A stretch of 64,000 nucleotides of DNA from Chryseobacterium sp. ISL-80. GTDB lineage: Bacteria; Bacillota; Bacilli; Bacillales; Cytobacillaceae. Within the stretch, counting starts at the first letter, position 1. Every line of letters starts with the position of its first letter. The notes below the pieces were generated by a model. The model was not told the DNA's origin. It searched no databases and worked only from the letters and a program-made list of their open reading frames with translations. Below are positions 7,057 through 14,333 of the stretch, in pieces. Location: positions 62,001 to 126,000 of the forward strand of contig JAGGQZ010000017.1 in NCBI GenBank assembly GCA_018613055.1. Reading direction: 5' to 3'. The position numbers were made by a program, and so were the translations under genes.

Positions 7057-7755
7057 CTATTTCTTTGGAATTTCACAACCATCGTCGTCGCAAATCATTC
7101 CATCATCGTTGTTCAAAATAGTGATTTCGCTCTCAGCGATGACTTTTTTCAATGACTGAACGATGACATCAGTAGGTTGGGCACCAGTAATTGCATACTT
7201 CTTGTTGATCAGGAAGAATGGCACACCCGTGATTCCATACTGCTGGCCAGTGCTTTCATCAGCACGGACTTCATCGGCCATTTCATTGCTTGCGAGCATT
7301 TTCTCTACAGCGTCACGATTCAGTCCGACTTCCCCTGCCAAATTCGCCAGTGTTTCATGGTCCCCAATATGCTTTGAGTCCGTAAAGTAGGCACGCAATA
7401 GCCTTTCCGTCATCTCAGCCATTAACCCATGCTTTTTCGCGAACATCGTCAAGCGATGGGCATCGAATGTATTGGTTAGGATCAGTGTATCGATATTGTA
7501 TTCCAGGCCGGATTCCTTCGCCATCTGTACCATGTTTTGCGTACTCGCTTTTGCCTGGGCAATGCTCATCCCATATTTCTTTGAGAGAGCTTCATACATG
7601 TTATAATCTATATCCCGCTCCATGTTCGGATCAAGCTCGAAGCAGCGGTACGTTACTTCTATCGGGTGGTCAATCTGTTTAATAGCGTCATCCAGACGCC
7701 TTTTGCCAATATAGCAGAATGGTCAAGCAAAGTCAGTCCACATTTCAATCTGCAT
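7057..7755 (-). CDS. DsbA/FrnE-like oxidoreductase with in-frame TGA at the catalytic Cys (candidate selenoprotein)
   Basis: Read through one TGA, this is a 232-residue DsbA-family (FrnE-like) thiol oxidoreductase. AGGAGGG lies 7 bases before ATG 7755. The N-terminus reads MQIEMWTDFA, then TGA (7725-7723), then PFCYIGKRRLDDAIKQ. In the family the position is the first Cys of the CPxC redox centre, so the product would carry a Sec-Pro-Phe-Cys active site. The rest is intact: the helical insert, the cis-Pro loop GITGVPFFLINKKYAITGAQ and a short acidic Cys-containing tail. A conventional caller would start at ATG 7623 and lose the whole active site. A hairpin with SECIS-like geometry follows the TGA. 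A nonsense mutation of a Cys codon is the alternative. No Sec machinery gene is in the window. Confidence 0.8.
7685..7699 (-). promoter_or_regulatory. SECIS-like hairpin downstream of the in-frame TGA
   Basis: On the minus strand GCGTC (7699-7695) and GACGC (7689-7685) form a perfect 5-bp stem around the loop TGGAT, extendable by a G-U pair. The stem begins 23 bases and the loop 28 bases after the TGA. Known bacterial SECIS elements have a short stem, a small apical loop with G in its first two positions, and lie about 16-37 bases from the UGA; this element fits all three. It lies inside the coding sequence, as expected in bacteria. Confidence 0.6.
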
Positions 7756-7860
7756 CCCGGATCCCTCCTGTCGATTATTTCACATTATAGTATAGGTGTT
7801 AATCTAGTAAATTACACGAAATCCGACTCAGCAGCTACTATCCCGTTCAATTGCTGTTTC

Positions 7861-8313
7861 TTATTCTATTTCATATACCAGCCAGTCAGATTGCTTCCCG
7901 CCCATTTTATTGTACAATCCCTGGGCAGCAAAATTATCCTTACCCGTTTCCCACGTCATATAGGCAAAGTCATTCTCCCTTATAAAGGCCAGGCATTTTT
8001 TAAAAAGCTTCTCACCCACTTTTTCTCCTCTGGCAGATTCTTTGATAAATAAATCATTCAGGATGGCTGCGCGTTTAACTTGCAACGTGCTAAAAGTAAA
8101 ATACAAGGTGGCGAACCCCAGCAGTTCTCCTTCTTTTTCAGCCACAAACTGCAAACCCGAGTCGGGATGTTCCAACAGATGGTGAATCAGGTTTTTCAGT
8201 TCTGTTTCATCAGGTGCCGGCTTTTTGTAAAAATCAACTATGTATTGATTCATCAGTTCGAATAACTCTGGTATATCCTTTTCTTCTACATTACGGTACA
8301 CAATCTCAGCCAT
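7861..8313 (-). CDS. GNAT family N-acetyltransferase
   Basis: A 150-residue cytoplasmic acetyltransferase. The GNAT fold is visible as the N-terminal strand EIVYRNVEEKDIPELFELMNQY-type opening, a central strand GELLGFATLYFTFSTL, then AAILNDLFIKESARGEKVGEKLF, where ARGEKVGEKL is the CoA pyrophosphate loop. The C-terminal WETGKDNFAAQGLYNKMGG is motif B. A GGGGGA-type ribosome binding site precedes ATG 8313. The ILNDLFI / WETGKDN pattern recalls GNAT proteins acting on small polyamines or aminoglycosides, but the substrate cannot be decided. It is transcribed alone on the minus strand. Confidence 0.88.
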   Translation of the reverse strand: MAEIVYRNVEEKDIPELFELMNQYIVDFYKKPAPDETELKNLIHHLLEHPDSGLQFVAEKEGELLGFATLYFTFSTLQVKRAAILNDLFIKESARGEKVGEKLFKKCLAFIRENDFAYMTWETGKDNFAAQGLYNKMGGKQSDWLVYEIE

Positions 8314-8401
8314 TTTCTATTTCCCCCAGTCACACATTTTTCTCAAGGCTACTTTCCATTTCTCTTTTTCAATAGGAAAATCCTTCTTATCTGATTCAAC
8401 A

Positions 8402-8427
8402 TAAAAAAGCTGCCGAGGCAGCTTTTG
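8402..8427 (-). terminator. Terminator of the RsbR-like gene
   Basis: AAAAGCTGCC and GGCAGCTTTT pair perfectly around two bases. On the minus strand the stem leads into a run of T. It lies just after the stop at 8433. Confidence 0.85.
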
Positions 8428-8432
8428 ATTCA

Positions 8433-9281
8433 TTATGCATTCTGTAAGTGCTGGATTTCCTTGAAGGCCTGATGAAGATTGGATTTCACCATGATTCCTT
8501 CCAGGTTCAGTCCAAGCGTCACCATCGTATGGGCAACCTCTGGACGAATACCGGTCATGATGGTTTTTACGCCGACAAGTGAAAGGGCACTGATGACTTT
8601 AAACAGCTGATCGGCAACCATGGTATCTACAATCATGACGCCGGAGACATCAAAGATAAGATGAGTCAGCTTTAATTTCACTGCCTGATCCAGTGTCTCT
8701 TCCATCAATAGCTGAGCTCTTTCTGTATCCACATTTCCGACAAGAGGCAGGACACCGACTCCTGGCATTAACGGAACAACTGGTACTGAAAGTTCAAGCA
8801 ATGCTGTTTTGGCATTTTCAAGACTCTGTTGATGCGCTTCAACAAATGTAAGGCTGAAACTGTAAATCGCATGATCCATCAATGGGTCAATAACATCCAA
8901 AACATCAAAGAAGACAGCAGCAGGCATATCCTTTGCTTCTTCTCTTATCGCTTTCCAAAGATGTTCACGATAAAAGGTTGTATCTTTCAAAGCTTCATCA
9001 AGAGAGGCACCCAGCTTATAAATATATTCGCCGGTTTCTTTTCCCCAGTTTGTCAGTTTATCGAATACTCTCTTTGGATCTTCATGCTCGATCAAAGCTT
9101 CCCCGAACAGTTCAACGAAATTTGCCCTGACCTCAAGGATTTGCTGTTCAATTTTACCAAGGTCATATTTCTGTGCTTCCGTTAATACGGCGTCAGAGTA
9201 TCTGTCTTCATGGACAGACTTTGCAATTTGATGCTTCCTGCTGATAATGGCTTCCCCTAATGCTTGCAGTTCTTTAGTCAT
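8433..9281 (-). CDS. RsbR-family stressosome protein with STAS domain
   Basis: A 282-residue paralogue of RsbR. The N-terminal part (1-150) is the helical, globin-like sensor typical of RsbR paralogues. The C-terminal STAS domain (about 165-280) reads VPVVPLMPGVGVLPLVGNVDTERAQ...LTHLIFDVSGVMIVDTMVADQL...GVKTIMTGIRPEVAHTMV. In RsbRA two threonines are phosphorylated by RsbT; here the first position is Ser (DVSGV) and the second matches the Thr of MTGIRPE. Such proteins assemble with RsbS and RsbT into the cytoplasmic stressosome that gates sigma-B activation. The gene stands alone, like most rsbR paralogues outside the sigB operon. The signal it senses is unknown. Confidence 0.9.
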   Translation of the reverse strand: MTKELQALGEAIISRKHQIAKSVHEDRYSDAVLTEAQKYDLGKIEQQILEVRANFVELFGEALIEHEDPKRVFDKLTNWGKETGEYIYKLGASLDEALKDTTFYREHLWKAIREEAKDMPAAVFFDVLDVIDPLMDHAIYSFSLTFVEAHQQSLENAKTALLELSVPVVPLMPGVGVLPLVGNVDTERAQLLMEETLDQAVKLKLTHLIFDVSGVMIVDTMVADQLFKVISALSLVGVKTIMTGIRPEVAHTMVTLGLNLEGIMVKSNLHQAFKEIQHLQNA

Positions 9282-9440
9282 AATGATTCCTCCATGTGTT
9301 CTATGACGATGATCATCTATATATCCAAACTCACATATTCCAAATTACACTGTTATAAACCATCATAACGCAGGATAGGAATACAGGACAAGTTTTTGAA
9401 CCTACTGCTGTTTTCGTTATCATTATTTTATGTAATTTTA

Positions 9441-9492
9441 TAAAAAGGATTGCAGCCACAATTAGTTAATAGATGGAAGCAATCCTTTTTTA
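9441..9492 (-). terminator. Terminator overlapping the 3' end of the kinase-like gene
   Basis: AAAAAGGATTGC and GCAATCCTTTTT pair perfectly; the upstream arm lies inside the last codons of the gene ending at 9462. The large loop is about 28 bases. A T-run follows on the minus strand. Confidence 0.7.
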
Positions 9493-10076
9493 TAGAAAAA
9501 TGCAATTAAATCCATCGCTGGTTCCGGCAATTTTTTAGGAAAGCGCTCATGGGTATAAAATTTATAAAAGGCCGTCTTCAGGTCCTTCCATTGGGAGCAT
9601 TCCTTCGTCTGCCGAAATCTTGCCACATCAATAAGCTTGATGTCATTATCAGGGGTGATGAGGATGTTCCTCAGATGGATGTCGGACGGGTTAAGACCTT
9701 TCTCCCTGGCCAGTTTTAGGGCATGATCGACTTCCTCAATATGGTATGGAGAAATCGGTTTTCCATTTACCAGGCATTGATAGAGCGTCAATCCACGGAC
9801 ATAGTCGATGACCAGGTAATTACTTCCTGATTCATGAAGCTTAGGGAAAAACCTGCTTCCTGCAAGCTGCTGATAGACTGCTGTCTCTTCTGCGGCAATC
9901 TTGTAAAACTGTGGAAAAAAGACTTTCAAAACCAAATCCGTGCCTTTAATCAGGAATGCGAAAGCACTCCTTCCCTCTCCAATCAGCTTTAATGAAGGGG
10001 CTTTATGAACCAAAGCTACTTTTGATCCTCGTACTGAATAAACAACACTCTTTGCCAGATGTTCATATTGGTTCAT
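9462..10076 (-). CDS. Small protein kinase-like protein (YrzF-like)
   Basis: A 204-residue, compact protein-kinase-fold protein. The glycine-rich loop is visible as KLIGEGRSAFAFLI, the beta-3 lysine as DLVLKVFFPQF, and a hinge strand as NYLVIDYVRGLTLYQ. The catalytic loop is SDIHLRNILI instead of HRDxxxxN, keeping Asp-Ile-His and Asn. The metal-binding DFG is replaced by IKLIDVARF, keeping Asp. It lacks most of the C-lobe, as in the Bacillus YrzF/YbdM-like group and lipopolysaccharide kinase-like proteins. Activity is possible but unproven. It is cytoplasmic and not obviously in an operon. The ribosome binding site is GGAGCAGGG-like before ATG 10076. Confidence 0.82.
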   Translation of the reverse strand: MNQYEHLAKSVVYSVRGSKVALVHKAPSLKLIGEGRSAFAFLIKGTDLVLKVFFPQFYKIAAEETAVYQQLAGSRFFPKLHESGSNYLVIDYVRGLTLYQCLVNGKPISPYHIEEVDHALKLAREKGLNPSDIHLRNILITPDNDIKLIDVARFRQTKECSQWKDLKTAFYKFYTHERFPKKLPEPAMDLIAFFYKKGLLPSIN

Positions 10077-10186
10077 TTTCCCTGCTCCTTTCTAATTTTA
10101 TATGACTTGAAGAATCCCTTATTCCGCGAAGCGCTGCCTCCCACCCCTGGGTGGAGTTCACGGCTCGCCGTTTAATGGTTTGCCGT

Positions 10187-10579
10187 TCATTTTTTCACGA
10201 CCTTAATCATGTCTTCATCCCAGCTTTCTATTCCCTGCTTGAATACAAGCTTTGTTTTAAAGTGGTAAGAAATATGCTTATTTGAGGGAGGAACATCCGC
10301 TGGGAGCTGGAACGTGAATGGAACTTCATCATCCCCGTCTGGCTGGATCCTCGTCTCTACGTCGATTGATATTTTATCCAATTCATCTTCTTGTTCTGTC
10401 TTCAAATCAACCATGACAAGGCTGCATTCAATATGCTGCAGTTCCTGGGCAACCGTCCCGCCCTTGATCAAAAACTTACCATTCACCGAATCTCCGGGGG
10501 TTAGAACATCCTTCTTCAAAATCAAGTCGATCTGGGCTGATCCCACACCCAGCAGTGACATGTACTTTCTTAATAACAT
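10187..10579 (-). CDS. Short Spo0M-like sporulation control protein
   Basis: A 130-residue protein matching the N-terminal arrestin-like half of Spo0M. MLLRKYMSLLGVGSAQIDLIL is followed by alternating strands (TPGDSVNGKFLIKGG, IECSLVMVDLKTE) and DDEVPFTFQLPADVPPS. Full-length Spo0M is about 250-260 residues, so this is either a natural one-domain paralogue or a truncated copy; it ends with a normal stop and no residual homology was evident downstream. ATG 10579 follows GGAGG by 6 bases, so the longer frame from 10615 is not used. Spo0M modulates entry into sporulation in B. subtilis. The same role here is inference. Confidence 0.82.
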   Translation of the reverse strand: MLLRKYMSLLGVGSAQIDLILKKDVLTPGDSVNGKFLIKGGTVAQELQHIECSLVMVDLKTEQEDELDKISIDVETRIQPDGDDEVPFTFQLPADVPPSNKHISYHFKTKLVFKQGIESWDEDMIKVVKK

Positions 10580-10785
10580 GCTGTTCCTCCGTAATCGTAA
10601 CTTTTTTAGATTCATCGTGCGATAACTTCATTCTGGTCAACTCACTTTTTAACATTAAGCTGCATGGATGTTGTTGACTCAAGTAGCTTTTACACACCGA
10701 TATTTCAATTTATGTTAAAAGCCAGCAAATGCGTCTAGCTGCTTTATAAAAAGGTTCCTATTATCATAATATTTTTCGCTTCCAC

Positions 10786-10890
10786 TACTTTATGTGACCG
10801 AAACCTTCCTGTCGGCGCTTTTTCGGGCAGATATTCCCTCTTTATGTGACCGAAGTCTTCCTGTTGGCACTTTTTCGGGCACATATAGGA
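10786..10890. repeat. Tandem repeat, family G (two 52-bp units)
   Basis: TTTATGTGACCGAA occurs at 10789 and again at 10841, exactly 52 bp apart. Each unit continues with CTTCCTGT(C/T)GGC and CTTTTTCGGGCA. Each contains an inverted pair CCGAA/TTCGG. It lies between the Spo0M-like gene and an orphan riboswitch, with no coding sequence. Confidence 0.75.
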
Positions 10891-10920
10891 CGGAATGGCT
10901 TTACCATAACCAAAAAAGAT

Positions 10921-10955
10921 TAATAAAAAACCTTCACCTGCTCTGGTGAAGGTTA
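10921..10955 (-). terminator. Second terminator downstream of the Mn2+ riboswitch
   Basis: AACCTTCACC (10929-10938) and GGTGAAGGTT (10945-10954) pair perfectly around TGCTCT. On the minus strand six T follow. Its sequence resembles the riboswitch's own terminator, suggesting duplication. Confidence 0.85.
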
Positions 10956-10960
10956 AAAAC

Positions 10961-11080
10961 AATAAAAGACCTTCACCATATTTGGCAAAGGTCTTGCTAA
11001 CAACGATTGTTGCCAACAAAGCCGGGAGTGACCTCCGGAATGACGACTCTGTTGTAAAAGCTACTCCCCTTTAGGAGAAC
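10961..11080 (-). ncRNA. yybP-ykoY (Mn2+) riboswitch, apparently orphan
   Basis: On the minus strand the hallmark CTAAAGGGGAGTAGC is followed by GAGTCGTCATTCCGG, CTCCCGGC, TTGTTGGCAACAA and GCAAGACCTTTGCC. AAAGG (11072-11068) can pair with CCTTT (10991-10987) to close helix P1. The same CCTTT segment is needed for the terminator AAGACCTT/AAGGTCTT (10966-10995) followed by TTTTATT. This is the alternative-fold arrangement by which Mn2+ binding turns on expression in this class. Normal targets are Mn exporters or TerC-type membrane proteins. Here no such gene follows; only a second terminator, a 52-bp repeat pair and the Spo0M-like gene 380 bp away. Confidence 0.88.
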
Positions 11081-11172
11081 TATTCAAATTTATACTATCA
11101 TGGTACATAAAAACCTGAAGTCCGTCAAATTTTCTAATTGTATCCGATTTGGCCTCGATTGTACCTGTTAAT

Positions 11173-12417
11173 CTACTTTCCGTTTTTCTCTTTGTTTGAA
11201 TTACCTTTGCTGTTATCATCTTCCTGCTCGTCTTCTTCCGCTTCTTCATCTTCCTGCTTCTCTTTATTTTTCTTAGCTTCTTTGGCCTTAGTTTCTTCTT
11301 TGGCTTTGGCTTTCGCTTCCTCTTTACTCTTCTCTTCAGCTTTTTTCACTTCTTCTTTTTGCTTTTCTTCAGCCTTCTTTTTTGCTTCGCGCCTTTGTTC
11401 TTCCGCTTTCTTTTCAGCTTCAGCTTTCTTTTCTGTAACCTTCACAGCTGCTTGTTCAGCTTTCTTTTCTGCACTTGCTTTTTTTTCTATTGAATGTGAA
11501 GCAGTAGTTCTCGTATCCGCGCCGGCAACCGAAGCCGCTGCAGTATTAACCTGGTCAGTCGAATCAGGCTCTACATTTCCTTCTTCAGTATCCGTTCCTT
11601 CATCCTGATTTACTTCTTCAATATTCGTTTCTTCAGCCTGATTTGCTTCTTCAGAGCCCTCATCTTCAGAACTCTCAGCATTTTCATCTGTATCCGTTTC
11701 TTCATCGACTGAAGATTCTTTTTTGCCTGATGCGAGTCCTTTCATCTTGGACGGGTGGACACCCAGCTTCTTGGCTGCCTGTCCAAAGCCAACCTTTTCC
11801 TCAGTATATAAAACAGCAATCTCTTCTACTGTCTTGCCAGCTGCCTCTGCAAGCCAGAAGATTTGTGCGATTTGCCCGTATCCCAGCTCCTGTTCACGCA
11901 GCTGGGATACCATTTTCTGATCAAGATCCTTTACTACGTTCGCAACGACCTTTGCTTGTTCTGTTGCTTCTGCAACTTCTTCCTTTAATTCATTTTCAAG
12001 TTCTTCGGTAAGCCCTTCCTCAAGATTAGCTGCATTTTCCAACTCTTCTGTCAGTCGGTCTTCTCCATCGGAATCGGTCCCGTCTTCAACTATGACCTCC
12101 GTGACCTTCTCTTGCGCTTCTTCAAGCGTTTCTAAATAATCTTTAAACGCCTCTTGTACGAATTCTGTCTTTTCCTCCTCTGACATAGCTGCCGCCTCAG
12201 CCAGCCTCTCGTTCGCAAACTCTAAAAGCAGCTCGGCTTCCTTTTCATCATCAAAGGTGATTAAAAGCTTCAATTCTTCAAATAATTGATCAAACGTAAA
12301 TAAAAACTCGTCTGGTGTCGTTCCGGGATCTACAGTTTCTACAACTTCCTCTGCGGATACTCCCGTACCAAAAGCAAGCAGTCCTGTCAAAACCGTTGAT
12401 GCGAAAAACTTTTTCAT
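11173..12417 (-). CDS. Secreted DUF5667-like protein with Lys/Glu-rich coiled-coil tail
   Basis: A 414-residue exported protein under c-di-GMP riboswitch control. A signal peptide spans residues 1-22 (MKKFFASTVLTGLLAFGTGVSA). Residues 35-110 form an acidic helical DUF5667-like region (FDQLFEELKLLITFDDEKEAELLLEF type). About 150-215 follows a conserved block LGYGQIAQIFWLAEAAGKTVEEI with LGVHPSKMKGLASG. Then come an acidic Glu/Asp/Thr linker and a long Lys-Ala-Glu coiled coil with a charged GNSNKEKNGK end. No LPXTG or transmembrane anchor is present. ATG 12417 was chosen because GTGGGGGA is upstream and it starts the signal peptide. A c-di-GMP-controlled surface or matrix role is inference; no enzyme motif is seen. 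Confidence 0.88.
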   Translation of the reverse strand: MKKFFASTVLTGLLAFGTGVSAEEVVETVDPGTTPDEFLFTFDQLFEELKLLITFDDEKEAELLLEFANERLAEAAAMSEEEKTEFVQEAFKDYLETLEEAQEKVTEVIVEDGTDSDGEDRLTEELENAANLEEGLTEELENELKEEVAEATEQAKVVANVVKDLDQKMVSQLREQELGYGQIAQIFWLAEAAGKTVEEIAVLYTEEKVGFGQAAKKLGVHPSKMKGLASGKKESSVDEETDTDENAESSEDEGSEEANQAEETNIEEVNQDEGTDTEEGNVEPDSTDQVNTAAASVAGADTRTTASHSIEKKASAEKKAEQAAVKVTEKKAEAEKKAEEQRREAKKKAEEKQKEEVKKAEEKSKEEAKAKAKEETKAKEAKKNKEKQEDEEAEEDEQEDDNSKGNSNKEKNGK

Positions 12418-12453
12418 TCCAATTTCCCCCACTTATATATTGGAATCAAAATC

Positions 12454-12482
12454 AAAAAAGTGCTGTCCGAAGAGCAGCACAC
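12454..12482 (-). terminator. Expression-platform terminator of the c-di-GMP riboswitch
   Basis: On the minus strand GTGCTG (12480-12475) and CAGCAC (12465-12460) pair around CTCTTCGGA and are followed by six T. It lies between the riboswitch and the start codon at 12417, so it can attenuate transcription. Confidence 0.85.
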
Positions 12483-12497
12483 ATAAATCTACTATGT

Positions 12498-12588
12498 GAA
12501 CCTTCGGCAACTGGCTGGCATAGTCATGACTTTAGCCCCTGTAGTTTTGCGTCCCCAGGTTTCCCTGGATTTGCCTTTATCGGATTTT
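12498..12588 (-). ncRNA. Cyclic di-GMP-I (GEMM) riboswitch
   Basis: On the minus strand AAGGCAAATCCAGGGAAACC is followed by TGGGGACGCAAAACTACAGG, GGCTAAAGTCATGACTATGC and CAGCCAGTTGCCG. This shows the GEMM-I layout: GGCAAA entry, a hairpin with GNRA-type loop, the GGGACGCAAA junction, the CUAAAG strand and the returning arm ending UUGCCG. An intrinsic terminator follows, so ligand probably controls read-through into the secreted DUF5667-like gene. A diguanylate cyclase gene lies 2 kb away at 14334. Confidence 0.9.
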
Positions 12589-12656
12589 AATTCTACTTTT
12601 ATCATACTTATTCGACAGAAAAAAATAAATAAAAATTTTCGGAGTTTGCCGCTAAC

Positions 12657-13502
12657 TCACTTCGCTTCCCCGCCGAACTTCCCTTCCTGGTAATCGCGGT
12701 ATGCCTGACGGATTTCTTCCATTGAATTCATGACGAATGGGCCGTAAGCAACAACTTCCTCTTTGATCGGCTGGCCGGAGTAGACCAACACTCTTGAGCG
12801 CTTATTCGCTTTAAAAGTTAATCCGCTTAAGCCTTCCCCGCCATCCTTAAAGGTTAACGTGGCTGCTGAAGACTTTTTAAGGTTGACCTGGCTTTCACCA
12901 GCTTCAATTTCACCTGATAGTACATAAAGGAACGCATTATGCCCTTCTGGCAGCTCATATGTGAATTCAGCACCTTCAGACAGGCGGATTTCAGATAAGG
13001 CAAATGGCACCAAAGGTTCCATCGGTCCCTTTACACCGGCGGTTTCTCCTGAGTAGACCTTTAGTGTGCCGCCATCGAATGGGACAACAGGCGCCTCTTC
13101 GTTATAAACATTCTGATAAGAAGTGGTTGTGCCTTTCAGCTCTCCAGGCAAATTCAGCCATAACTGCAGTGTATGGGCAATATCGTGGTCAACCGCTTCC
13201 TCGGCATGCCTCGCTCCGCTTCCGGCGTTCATGTACTGGATATCCCCTGCTTCAAGAATGCTGTGCCCTCCATGGTTATCGATATGTTCCAGTCTGCCGT
13301 CAATGACAAACGTAATCGTTTGGAAGCCGCGATGTGGGTGATCGGAAAAAGTACCGCGCTTGAACCAGTCCTCAGCCATTAGAATGAACGGATCCAATTC
13401 CCTCCACTCCTGCGGGTTCAGTACCAGCCCCGCCTGCACATGGGGCATGCCTCTCTCTTCATATTGAACGGTCCAATGCTTTTTTATATCTCTTTTATAC
13501 AT
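12657..13502 (-). CDS. Pirin family protein
   Basis: A 281-residue bicupin. The N-terminal cupin holds the metal-binding pattern PFILMAEDWF...FSDHPHRGFQTITFVIDG with H-x-H (DHPHRGF) and the later HIDNHGGHS/GARHAEE residues. The C-terminal cupin (about 160-281) includes LPEGHNAFLYVLSGEI and the pirin-specific GQPIKEEVVAYGPFVMNS. Some pirins have quercetin 2,3-dioxygenase activity; others act as transcription cofactors. It is cytoplasmic. GAAAGGGG precedes ATG 13502. It is a single gene between the c-di-GMP riboswitch region and queT. The physiological substrate is unknown. Confidence 0.93.
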   Translation of the reverse strand: MYKRDIKKHWTVQYEERGMPHVQAGLVLNPQEWRELDPFILMAEDWFKRGTFSDHPHRGFQTITFVIDGRLEHIDNHGGHSILEAGDIQYMNAGSGARHAEEAVDHDIAHTLQLWLNLPGELKGTTTSYQNVYNEEAPVVPFDGGTLKVYSGETAGVKGPMEPLVPFALSEIRLSEGAEFTYELPEGHNAFLYVLSGEIEAGESQVNLKKSSAATLTFKDGGEGLSGLTFKANKRSRVLVYSGQPIKEEVVAYGPFVMNSMEEIRQAYRDYQEGKFGGEAK

Positions 13503-13673
13503 TTTTATAACCCCTTTCCAGGAACTTCAATTTTCTCAGGACGTTTTTACCTTTTCAGTTTCATTAAATTATATCAATCAAAGGAATTATTTTAAAACAA
13601 AGATACTTTAACATGAGATAAATTCATCTCCTCCAGCTCCCAAGTGTCAAACTAGTATTCTAGAAAAATTCTA

Positions 13674-13702
13674 TTGTGAGAAGGTCTTTCATCCTATATA
13701 AT
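13674..13702 (+). promoter_or_regulatory. Promoter of the preQ1 riboswitch-queT unit
   Basis: TTGTGA (13674-13679), a 17-base spacer and a perfect TATAAT (13697-13702) precede the riboswitch by about 20 bases, giving a short leader that starts just before the aptamer. Confidence 0.7.
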
Positions 13703-13721
13703 ATACAATTGGCTTTAAAAT

Positions 13722-13760
13722 ATCGTGGTTCGTAACCATCCCACGTAAAAAAACTAGGAG
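13722..13760 (+). ncRNA. PreQ1-I riboswitch
   Basis: CGTGG (13724-13728) and CCACG (13740-13744) form the P1 stem around the loop TTCGTAACCAT, followed by the A-rich tail AAAAAAACTAGGAG. In class I preQ1 riboswitches that tail docks into the loop to form a pseudoknot. Here its end is continuous with the AGGAG ribosome binding site of queT, so ligand binding should block translation. This agrees with the target, a queuosine-precursor transporter. Confidence 0.92.
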
Positions 13761-13768
13761 AGATGAAA

Positions 13769-14254
13769 ATGAATACGAGAACGGTTGTCCGAAACGGGAT
13801 TCTGGCTGCATTGTATATCGCCGTTTCTGCTGTCATCCAGCCATTCGGCTTTACCAATGTACAATTCCGCGTATCGGAAATGTTCAACCACCTGATTGTT
13901 TTTAACAAAAAGTATTTCTTCGGAATTGTGTTGGGAGTATTTTTAACAAACCTGCTCTTTTCCCCGATGATGGCTTATGACCTTGTATTTGGCGTTGGCC
14001 AGTCAGTGATTTCTTTGTTGATTACGATCTTCACTTCTAAATATATCAAAAATATCATCGGCCGTATGATTGTGAATGCTCTGGTGTTCACCTTCACGAT
14101 GTTCCTTATCGCGCTTGAACTGAATCTCGCATTTCAGATGCCGTTCTTGTTCACATGGCTGACAACAGCCGCGGGTGAATTCATCGTAATGGCTGTCGGC
14201 ATTCCAGTGATGCTCGCGATCCATAAACGAGTGAACCTCGAGAAGTTGGTATGA
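13769..14254 (+). CDS. queT: QueT-family queuosine precursor transporter
   Basis: A 161-residue ECF-type substrate-binding membrane protein with about five to six hydrophobic segments. Characteristic segments are NGILAALYIAVSAVIQPFGF, VQFRVSEMFNHLIVFNKKYFFG and LFSPMMAYDLVFGVGQS. QueT proteins bind preQ1 or preQ0 and are thought to use a shared energy-coupling module. The preQ1-I riboswitch directly upstream fixes the substrate class. ATG 13769 is preferred to 13763 because AGGAG at 13756-13760 is then 8 bases away. The gene is monocistronic with a strong terminator. Confidence 0.93.
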   Translation: MNTRTVVRNGILAALYIAVSAVIQPFGFTNVQFRVSEMFNHLIVFNKKYFFGIVLGVFLTNLLFSPMMAYDLVFGVGQSVISLLITIFTSKYIKNIIGRMIVNALVFTFTMFLIALELNLAFQMPFLFTWLTTAAGEFIVMAVGIPVMLAIHKRVNLEKLV

Positions 14255-14261
14255 ATGAACA

Positions 14262-14292
14262 AACCGCATGGGTTTAATCCATGCGGTTTTTA
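14262..14292 (+). terminator. Terminator of queT
   Basis: AACCGCATGG and CCATGCGGTT pair perfectly around GTTTAAT and are followed by TTTAT. It begins 7 bases after the stop codon. Confidence 0.9.
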
Positions 14293-14333
14293 TATGGTTT
14301 GCAAGCCATTATTTTCGATTGTGCTTAAGCCGT

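Noticed and set aside
7057-7623. DsbA-like protein starting at ATG 7623 (188 residues)
   Set aside because: No ribosome binding site fits and the active site would be missing; the frame from ATG 7755 through the TGA restores the whole family domain.
10744-11019. 91-residue ORF on the minus strand
   Set aside because: It runs through the Mn2+ riboswitch terminators and the family G repeats, and lacks a ribosome binding site.
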